NCBI GenBank assembly: GCA_964509505.1
Contig: CAZDYP010000081.1
Location: 1-21,381, forward strand
Source of the DNA: CAZDYP01 sp964509505
GTDB taxonomy: Bacteria; Chloroflexota; Anaerolineae; JACRMK01
Length of the DNA: 21,381 bases
Direction of reading: 5' to 3'
The notes under the pieces are model-generated. The model was not told the DNA's origin and did not search any database. It was given only the letters and a program-made list of their open reading frames with translations. The first letter of the stretch is position 1. Every line of letters starts with the position of its first letter. Of the stretch, positions 5,291 through 11,513 are shown piece by piece. The translations under genes were made by a program, and so were the position numbers.

Positions 5291-7983
5291 GCACAGAAAA
5301 ATTCGCGGAAGCGTGGCGCAAGGCGCTATGGTGCATGCTCCTGTCTTTTGCCATTGGCGCGTGCAATGGCGATGCGCCCCCTTCACCCTCTGCTGTGACC
5401 AGCGCGGCAACTAGCGCGTCCTCTCCACTGCCAACTATCGGCGCAAGCAACCTCACACCCGCGCCTTCGCAGACGACACCGCAACCAACCAACCAACCAA
5501 CCAACCAACCAACCAACACCGCACCTTGCGCCACCCCCAATTTCGTCGGCTCGCTGGAACTTGTGCCGATGCCCAGCCCCGTGCTTGAGCCGCAGGATAT
5601 GACGACCTTCAAAGGACGCACCTATGTTGTCGGACGACTCAACGCAACCATCGGTATCATCGAGAACGATCAGCTGATAGACACGTTGCCGACACGCGCA
5701 TTGCCGCAAGCCATCTTCGCCGATGAAGCGTTGGGCAAATTATTCGTGCTGCATGGACGCGACCATGCCATTGCGATGGTCGACGGGCAACAGCTGCAGG
5801 CAACCATTCCCATTAGCAATCCGACCAAAGCCTATCAATCGGTGGCTGCGATGGTGGGCGACGCGCAAAATCATCGGCTCTACGTGGGGCTTAGCGCGAA
5901 TGTATCCGAGGTCGTCGTGGTGGACACACAAGCGTTCACAGTCACGGCGCGTTTGGTTTTGGGTGCTGATGCGTTTTCGATTGGGGCGCTCGCGCTCGAT
6001 GCGCCGAATCAACGTCTGTTCGTCAGCACGGCGGGCAACACCATCGTCGTGTGGGATTTACGCGCGCAAAAAATTATAGATACATACAAACTCAACAACG
6101 TCATGTATCGTGTGCTGGTGTATGACCAAGCGCGTCGCCGTCTCTATCACGATTTTTACGACAACGGAGGTTATATCGGCGTTATCGAAAACGGACGACG
6201 CATTGCCGCCATCCCCGTCGGCGCGGACACGGCGGCGGGCGTTATCGTGCGCGATCGGCTCTATGTCAGCAACAGCTTCAGCAACACCGTGAGCGTCATT
6301 GATTTGCAAACGCACCAACCCATTGCGACGATTGCCGTCAGCTATACGCCGCGCGCGTTGCGACCCGATGCGAAAGGCGAACGCCTTTACGTTGCCATCG
6401 CAGGCGCACACCGTGACGTGCATCGCCTCGACATCATTGACACACAGCGCAACGTCGTCGTCGGACATGTGCCGCTTGCCATCGCGCCACGCCAGCTCAT
6501 CGCCGATGCGACACGCAATCGGTTGTATGCGCTCTCACCGTCGCTCAACGCGATTATCGTGAGCGATGGACGACGCACGCTCGCGCAGATTCCATTGGAA
6601 GGCACGCCGACATGGATGGACTTTGACGAGCTGGCGGGCCGTTTCTATGTCGCCGATTACCTCACTGGCGAAGTCACTATGGCAAGCGCAGCGCGCAATC
6701 AAATCATCGAGCGCAAACAGTTGCGCGCGACGCCGCGCGTGGATGGCATCGCCGTTGACCGCGCGCACAATCGTGTCCTCGTGAACAATCGCGCGTATGC
6801 GCTCGGCACGCTCGCGCCGACGGGCGCATACAGCATCACGGGTTACACGGTGCCATACGGCGACGGCATTTATCCTGACCGCCTGTTGGTCAATCCGTCC
6901 GCGCCGCGTTTCTATGCTATTGCCTGGAATGGCATCCCTGGCTCAAATAGCGGCATGACATTCTACCTGTTCGACAGCGACGCGCTCAAGCAGATCAACA
7001 TTGGCGGCGAACGCAACGTCACGGCTTACGCGCTCGATGACAAAGCCCAACGCTTATACGTCGCCTATTTTCATCCGTTGGGCTTCAACAGCACCTTGCA
7101 CGTCTATGACGCTGTCACATTCAATCGCCTGAATGTATTGCCATTGCCTGCGCGCGTGACGGCTCTTGGTCTCAATCGCAACACTAGTCATCTGTTTATG
7201 GCGTATGGGGACACCCCGTATGCGCGCCCTTCGCCCGCCGATCAAACGATTGAAGTCTTGGACACACGCACATTAGGGCGCGTCGCATCGTTTCCAGCGA
7301 ACCAATCTTTATCGAGCGCGGCGACGCTCAATGACCGTCTCTACTTTGCGAGCGCATTGGACAATCATCTAGCCATCGTGCGTGATTGCGCGAGCGCGCT
7401 GCCGCCTGCGCCCACGCCCACGCGTACCCCCACGCCCTACCCCACGCTGTCGCCGCCAACCCCAACGCCGACGCGCACGCCTCCTACGGCGCCGCCGCGT
7501 ATCACATCAACGCCGTTGGTTGTCTCATGTCCAATTGCCGTTGCCAATTGGCTTAAGCCAGCTTATGAGAGCAACTCGTTGTACTTGGCAATCGGTTGTC
7601 CGAAAGAAGCGGCGCGTAACGTGACCTTTGCGGAGCAAGCCTTTCAAAATGGCACGATGCTCTGGCGCGAGGATGTGCGACAGATTTATGTATTGTGGTC
7701 GAACAATCGTTGGAATGTGTATCCCGACACGTGGACGCCCAATGAACCTGAAGGCGGCGCAGAGACGCCGCCCCGCGCCGATTTGCGCGCGCCCAAACGC
7801 GGCTTCGGCAAAGTGTGGCGCAACCAATTAGGCGGCGCTACGTCGCCGCTCGGTTGGGCGCTGGAGGATGAACGTGGCGCAGAAGGGCAAGCGCAAAGCT
7901 TTGAGCGAGGGGTGGTGGTACGCAGCGACACGCTGGGGATGCGTGTGCTGCATGAAGGCGGTGCGCAAGTCACAGTGCGCTGA
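5278..7983 (+). CDS. Beta-propeller lipoprotein with Thr/Pro linkers and C-terminal FERG-type module
   Basis: A 901-residue predicted lipoprotein. An N-terminal signal ends in FAIGAC (Cys29). A low-complexity linker follows, including QPTN repeats at about residues 69-80 encoded by an AACC microsatellite. Residues ~85-700 form repeated blades of the YVTN/NHL kind, for example DRLYVSNSFSNTVSVIDLQT and GERLYVAIAGAHRD. A second linker rich in PTPTRTP runs to about residue 745. The C-terminal ~155 residues contain GTMLWREDVRQIYVLWSNNRW and FGKVWRNQLGGATSPLGWA, a module I recall from other Chloroflexota surface proteins. It probably sits outside the membrane; ligand unknown. AGGAG at 5266-5270 sits 7 bases before the start, inside the preceding gene. 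The 3' end is copied perfectly at 11269-11472. The 4-base repeat could cause frameshifts. Confidence 0.85.
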   Translation: MGPLSTEKFAEAWRKALWCMLLSFAIGACNGDAPPSPSAVTSAATSASSPLPTIGASNLTPAPSQTTPQPTNQPTNQPTNTAPCATPNFVGSLELVPMPSPVLEPQDMTTFKGRTYVVGRLNATIGIIENDQLIDTLPTRALPQAIFADEALGKLFVLHGRDHAIAMVDGQQLQATIPISNPTKAYQSVAAMVGDAQNHRLYVGLSANVSEVVVVDTQAFTVTARLVLGADAFSIGALALDAPNQRLFVSTAGNTIVVWDLRAQKIIDTYKLNNVMYRVLVYDQARRRLYHDFYDNGGYIGVIENGRRIAAIPVGADTAAGVIVRDRLYVSNSFSNTVSVIDLQTHQPIATIAVSYTPRALRPDAKGERLYVAIAGAHRDVHRLDIIDTQRNVVVGHVPLAIAPRQLIADATRNRLYALSPSLNAIIVSDGRRTLAQIPLEGTPTWMDFDELAGRFYVADYLTGEVTMASAARNQIIERKQLRATPRVDGIAVDRAHNRVLVNNRAYALGTLAPTGAYSITGYTVPYGDGIYPDRLLVNPSAPRFYAIAWNGIPGSNSGMTFYLFDSDALKQINIGGERNVTAYALDDKAQRLYVAYFHPLGFNSTLHVYDAVTFNRLNVLPLPARVTALGLNRNTSHLFMAYGDTPYARPSPADQTIEVLDTRTLGRVASFPANQSLSSAATLNDRLYFASALDNHLAIVRDCASALPPAPTPTRTPTPYPTLSPPTPTPTRTPPTAPPRITSTPLVVSCPIAVANWLKPAYESNSLYLAIGCPKEAARNVTFAEQAFQNGTMLWREDVRQIYVLWSNNRWNVYPDTWTPNEPEGGAETPPRADLRAPKRGFGKVWRNQLGGATSPLGWALEDERGAEGQAQSFERGVVVRSDTLGMRVLHEGGAQVTVR
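5483..5517 (+). repeat. AACC tetranucleotide microsatellite inside the propeller gene
   Basis: Eight uninterrupted AACC units (5483-5514) plus AAC, 35 bases in all, encoding QPTN repeats just after the signal peptide and linker start. A change of one or two units would shift the reading frame early in the gene. Confidence 0.97.
7776..7979 (+). repeat. 204-bp perfect direct repeat, copy A (end of propeller gene)
   Basis: These 204 bases are identical, base for base by eye, to 11269-11472 (offset 3493). Copy A encodes the last 68 residues of the propeller lipoprotein. Identity stops two bases into the final Arg codon, just before the stop. Confidence 0.97.
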
Positions 7984-8098
7984 CAGGGTCGCAATGAAAA
8001 AATCTTGGGTGTAGAAAGCCAGAGAGCAGCTAGCAAGTTCGTGCCCTGATTTTCACCCGTCTGTGTGGTGCTTGGCGACTTTGCGTGAGATTTTTGGT

Positions 8099-8257
8099 CT
8101 AATGGATTTGTGTGCCATCGCCCAGTTGTCCAAAAGCATTGCCGCCCCAGCATTTGACTTCACTCGCTTCTAACGCGCAGGTATGACTCAAGCCCACAGC
8201 GATTATGGCGAGGGTGGAGGTTGGCAGCATAGGCGTCACGGTTCCGCTTTGATTTGC
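8099..8257 (-). pseudogene. Remnant of an RCC1-repeat protein (C-terminal tail)
   Basis: The minus strand reads GTVTPMLPTSTLAIIAVG, LSHTCALEASEVKCWGG and NAFGQLGDGTQIH and then a stop at 8099-8101. SHTCAL followed by WGGNAFGQLGDGT is the classic RCC1/ATS1 repeat consensus of seven-bladed propellers. Only about one repeat is recognisable; no start codon or further repeats follow upstream before the hairpin at 8260-8299. Most of the gene is gone, so I call it a decayed 3' end. It shares the 360-base gap between two convergent surface-protein genes with that hairpin; I see no other gene in 7984-8343. Confidence 0.8.
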
Positions 8258-8259
8258 GA

Positions 8260-8299
8260 TTTTGCTCACGCGGGATTTGCAATCCCGCTGCGAGCAAAA
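8260..8299. repeat. Long hairpin built on GCGGGATT/AATCCCGC
   Basis: Nested inverted arms: TTTTGCTC (8260-8267) pairs with GAGCAAAA (8292-8299), and GCGGGATT (8270-8277) with AATCCCGC (8281-8288) around TGC. It lacks a T-run after the stem on either strand (T precedes and A follows), so it is not a classic intrinsic terminator for either convergent gene, though it sits where both end. It may be a dispersed palindromic element that cut the RCC1 remnant. Confidence 0.75.
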
Positions 8300-8343
8300 A
8301 AAACCGTAACCGAAAGTGGAAACTGCTCTAGACAGTCAAGGGG

Positions 8344-11151
8344 TTAGCGCGTGATGAGCGGCAGATAGATGATCTGATGTGGCATCACGTAGATATTGGT
8401 ATTGGGTATATCGTTGGGCGCGGTTATCGTGACGGTCAATGTGGCAGTGAAGTCGACGCCGTTATGGAATTTGCACAGGTTACGATTGTAATGATCAGAG
8501 CAGCGGAGCCTGTAGCTGCCACTTGGCAAGCCTGTGGATTGATAGAAGCCATAGCCGTTGGTGTGAGCATACAGAATGTACTGACCCGTGGTGACATCGG
8601 ATACGTCAATGTGGATATCGCTCATCGTCTGATACGTCAACTGATGACGCGCGACACCACTAATGGAGCCGCCGCGCGCGAGGGTCGCATTGATCTGTGG
8701 CACCACACCTGACGCGGGCACCATGACACCCAACGCTGCACTGGCTGAGAGTGTGTCGCTGTAATACTCACGGAGGTAGAGTGTCCAATCGTTCGGCACG
8801 AATTGGACACGATAAAGGTCTGCGCGCAAGCCGCGTGTGGTGTAGTAGCCATCCATATCTGCATACGCTCCAGTCACAGTGCCCCTAAAGGCGCGCTCCA
8901 ATGCAACCGCTGCGCCGTACATCGGCAAGCCACTATCGGCGGCAGCGACATAGCCCGTCATCACTGCGCCAACCGATAATTCGAGGTTGATGTTGGGCGT
9001 GGTCGAGTTCAGATTGACCGGCACGTTAGACGCGTTGATGCGCTGATCGGCGTGGTCATACCATTCAGGAATGAACGGCGATGGCGGCGTGAACTGCACT
9101 CGGTAGTTGCCCGGCATCAAGCCCTCAAGGCGATAGGCGCCGTCTATACCGGTGTACGTCGTGTGATAAGAAGCGCCTTGCGCAGATACGCCTACACCAG
9201 GCACACCACCGCTGCTGCTGGTGATGATACCCGTGATGACCCCGCCGCGCGGCACCACTTGATTGATGTGAGTTGTCGTCATACCCGCAGTCACCGCAAC
9301 CAAGTCAGCGCTATTCCAATCGAACTTGAGGTTGTAGTAAAGCTGGTATGGGTAGGGCGCGGGTAGATAAAACAGTAACCGATAGCTGCCCGGCGATAGA
9401 TTACTCAAGACGTACTGGCCGTTGTTAGTGTATGCAAAGTAAACAGAGCCATCTGCGGCGCGATAGGCGACGATGGAGGCAGCTAAAGGCAACCCTGTAT
9501 CAGCAGCTGTAAGCGTGCCTGTGATCGCGCCCGTGGCGGCGCTGGCGCGTGTGGTGGATGAGAGCGAAGACAATTGGGCATTGATGTTGGTAACATTGAT
9601 GCCTGCCGTCACGGTGATGATCGTTGCGGTAGCCTGTGATGGTTGGGTGTCATACCACTGGGTCTGATAGCCCGTTCTTGAGAACCGCACTTGATAGACG
9701 CCCGAAGCGAGACCAGGCATCGTTACATATCCTCCGCTTGAATTACTGTAACCATAAGCCGCCGCCGAACTGCTGCCGACAGGAAAGATGCTCACCCCCA
9801 CACCCCATAGTGGCGTGCCATTGGCATCCATGACTGTGCCTGTGACCAACGCGCCGAGCGACAGCGTCGCGTTGATATTCGGCGCATGAGTATTCGTGAG
9901 AGCGATCACGGTAGCTGAGAGGTAATGGGTAGCATCGTTGTACCATTCGCTGCGATGCGCATCATTGCTTGAGAAATAGACACGGTAGGTATCGGGCTTG
10001 AGCGGACCAATACGATATGCGCCGTTGGCGTCAGTGTATGAACAGGCGCGTGCGTAGGCTTCACTGCCGCGATAGGCGCAAACATACACCAAGTTTAGAG
10101 CGGTTGAGCCTGTGACTGTGCCGCTGATGAGAAGGCCTGCGCGCAACGCAGCATTGATATGAGCAGTCGTGGAGGCGATCGTCACAGTCACGGGTTTGAA
10201 GTCGCTCTCATAAAATTGATTGTCGTAGTATTCGCCGAGGTAGGGTTTGGGCGGATTGAAGAATGCGTGATACACACCTGTCAACAAACCCGTGCTGGTG
10301 TAGTAGCCGTCGGCGTCGGTAGTCACCGTTGAACTTGAGCCAGCGCCATCTACGCGGCTGATCTGCACGGACACATCGCTTAGACCTGCGTTAGTGCTGA
10401 TGTCGGTCACACGTCCAGTCATAATCCCGCCCGGTGCGAGACTTGCGTTGATGTTAGACGTGACAGTTGTGGTGACGACAGTGACGGGAGTGTATCCATT
10501 CGGATTGGTCACTGGCACATTGTTGTAGTATTCGGGCAAGTGGTAATCGGTGGGAGAGAATCTCACGCGGTAGATACCTGGTATCACATAGATCGAATAG
10601 GCACCGGTGCCATCCGTAGAGCCACAGTTCGAGAAGAAAAATTGCGGCCCCCAAGCGCACACAGATACACCGGCCAACGGCGCTCCACCATCGTCAGCGG
10701 TAATGACGCCTGTGATGAATCCGCCGTGGGAAACGAGCCTTGCAGTTGATGGTTGAGCCGACATGACTTGTTCGAAAGGCGCAAAGCCATTAACAACTTC
10801 ATCTGCGCGGCGCAATGGGATGACCTCACGCCAACCTTGTAATGTCTGCCAGGCCTCCTCATCACCCATCACGCTGACGTGCTCAGACTCGCTCAACATG
10901 GTTATCGCCGTAATATGCCCTACCGCTTGCAACTCCTCTAGTGCGCGCCATAACGCGAAGGGCAGGCTGGACGCTGGGCGTTGGATAAGGATGGGGCGAT
11001 GAGTATGATCGGGATCTTTGTTATGGGGTGATGGAACTGGCGTGGGCGTAGGCTCGTTCGGCGGCGCAGCTTGCGCCGGCATCTTGCTAACCACGCCCAA
11101 TGCGCTTAATGCCAACAGCAGAATGCAGAACATTGTGTAGCGAGTTTTCAT
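8344..11151 (-). CDS. Secreted protein with eight carboxypeptidase-regulatory-like repeats
   Basis: A 935-residue exported protein. The signal peptide MKTRYTMFCILLLALSALGV ends near AQA-AP (cleavage about residue 28), followed by a Pro/Thr spacer and a ~100-residue N-terminal region. From about residue 141 come eight repeats of roughly 90 residues. Each begins like GGxITGxVT and contains a TDxxGxY turn, GLxPGxYRVxF and EYYN or WYD, then VTVT...INAxLxxG. This is the pattern of the carboxypeptidase regulatory-like beta-sandwich family. The protein ends in HQIIYLPLITR, like the neighbouring 11514-14381 product. ATG 11149-11151 is chosen because GGAGGA lies 4 bases before it; an ATG five codons upstream has no such site. 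Probable role: surface structure or adhesion, inferred from architecture only. Confidence 0.9.
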   Translation of the reverse strand: MKTRYTMFCILLLALSALGVVSKMPAQAAPPNEPTPTPVPSPHNKDPDHTHRPILIQRPASSLPFALWRALEELQAVGHITAITMLSESEHVSVMGDEEAWQTLQGWREVIPLRRADEVVNGFAPFEQVMSAQPSTARLVSHGGFITGVITADDGGAPLAGVSVCAWGPQFFFSNCGSTDGTGAYSIYVIPGIYRVRFSPTDYHLPEYYNNVPVTNPNGYTPVTVVTTTVTSNINASLAPGGIMTGRVTDISTNAGLSDVSVQISRVDGAGSSSTVTTDADGYYTSTGLLTGVYHAFFNPPKPYLGEYYDNQFYESDFKPVTVTIASTTAHINAALRAGLLISGTVTGSTALNLVYVCAYRGSEAYARACSYTDANGAYRIGPLKPDTYRVYFSSNDAHRSEWYNDATHYLSATVIALTNTHAPNINATLSLGALVTGTVMDANGTPLWGVGVSIFPVGSSSAAAYGYSNSSGGYVTMPGLASGVYQVRFSRTGYQTQWYDTQPSQATATIITVTAGINVTNINAQLSSLSSTTRASAATGAITGTLTAADTGLPLAASIVAYRAADGSVYFAYTNNGQYVLSNLSPGSYRLLFYLPAPYPYQLYYNLKFDWNSADLVAVTAGMTTTHINQVVPRGGVITGIITSSSGGVPGVGVSAQGASYHTTYTGIDGAYRLEGLMPGNYRVQFTPPSPFIPEWYDHADQRINASNVPVNLNSTTPNINLELSVGAVMTGYVAAADSGLPMYGAAVALERAFRGTVTGAYADMDGYYTTRGLRADLYRVQFVPNDWTLYLREYYSDTLSASAALGVMVPASGVVPQINATLARGGSISGVARHQLTYQTMSDIHIDVSDVTTGQYILYAHTNGYGFYQSTGLPSGSYRLRCSDHYNRNLCKFHNGVDFTATLTVTITAPNDIPNTNIYVMPHQIIYLPLITR

Positions 11152-11155
11152 TTTG

Positions 11156-11161
11156 TCCTCC
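11156..11161 (-). promoter_or_regulatory. Ribosome binding site deciding the start at 11151
   Basis: GGAGGA on the minus strand, 4 bases before ATG 11151. An upstream in-frame ATG at 11166 overlaps this site and is therefore rejected as the start. Confidence 0.85.
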
Positions 11162-11200
11162 GTCATTTGGTGCGAGAGTTGTGTCAGCCCTCCTGCACTT

Positions 11201-11269
11201 TCACTTGAATGTCACCTCGACTAGCCGCACCTCGCCCGTGTATGTCCCCCTCGCACGATAATGGCTCAC
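11201..11269 (-). pseudogene. Remnant: last 22 codons of a DUF4185-like gene
   Basis: The minus strand reads VSHYRARGTYTGEVRLVEVTFK and then TGA. It matches the end of the intact neighbour at 11514-14381 (VTYYRPTGTYTGEVRLVEVTLR) in protein, and in DNA around TGTATGTCCCCCTCG versus the corresponding bases near 11600. The match stops abruptly where the 204-bp copy B begins, so the rest of this paralogue has been replaced or deleted. It lacks the YLPVMIR tail. No start or body remains. Confidence 0.78.
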
Positions 11270-11476
11270 GCCGATTTGCGCGCGCCCAAACGCGGCTTCG
11301 GCAAAGTGTGGCGCAACCAATTAGGCGGCGCTACGTCGCCGCTCGGTTGGGCGCTGGAGGATGAACGTGGCGCAGAAGGGCAAGCGCAAAGCTTTGAGCG
11401 AGGGGTGGTGGTACGCAGCGACACGCTGGGGATGCGTGTGCTGCATGAAGGCGGTGCGCAAGTCACAGTGCGATAA
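11261..11476 (+). pseudogene. Fragment: copied 3' end of the propeller lipoprotein gene (repeat copy B)
   Basis: Bases 11269-11472 are a perfect copy of 7776-7979 and read in frame as the last 68 residues of the propeller lipoprotein, followed by a stop (CGATAA here, CGCTGA in copy A). An ATG at 11261, supplied by the adjoining DUF4185-like remnant, makes a 71-codon open frame. It has no signal peptide or ribosome binding site, so expression is unlikely. Both copies have a stop at the same place although identity ends just before it. That fits a truncated paralogue homogenised by gene conversion at least as well as a simple copy. Confidence 0.85.
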
Positions 11477-11513
11477 ACACAAATAGAGTCATTGCACATA
11501 CCTACAGCGACAC

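Noticed and set aside
5223..5709. Minus-strand frames with repeated GWLVGWLVG that look like membrane segments
   Set aside because: They are the reverse reading of the AACC microsatellite inside the propeller lipoprotein gene; the plus frame has signal, lipobox and domain homology.
7686..8153. 155-codon minus-strand frame across the end of the propeller gene
   Set aside because: It is out of frame with the RCC1 remnant and mostly antisense to the conserved C-terminal module; the composition is not protein-like.
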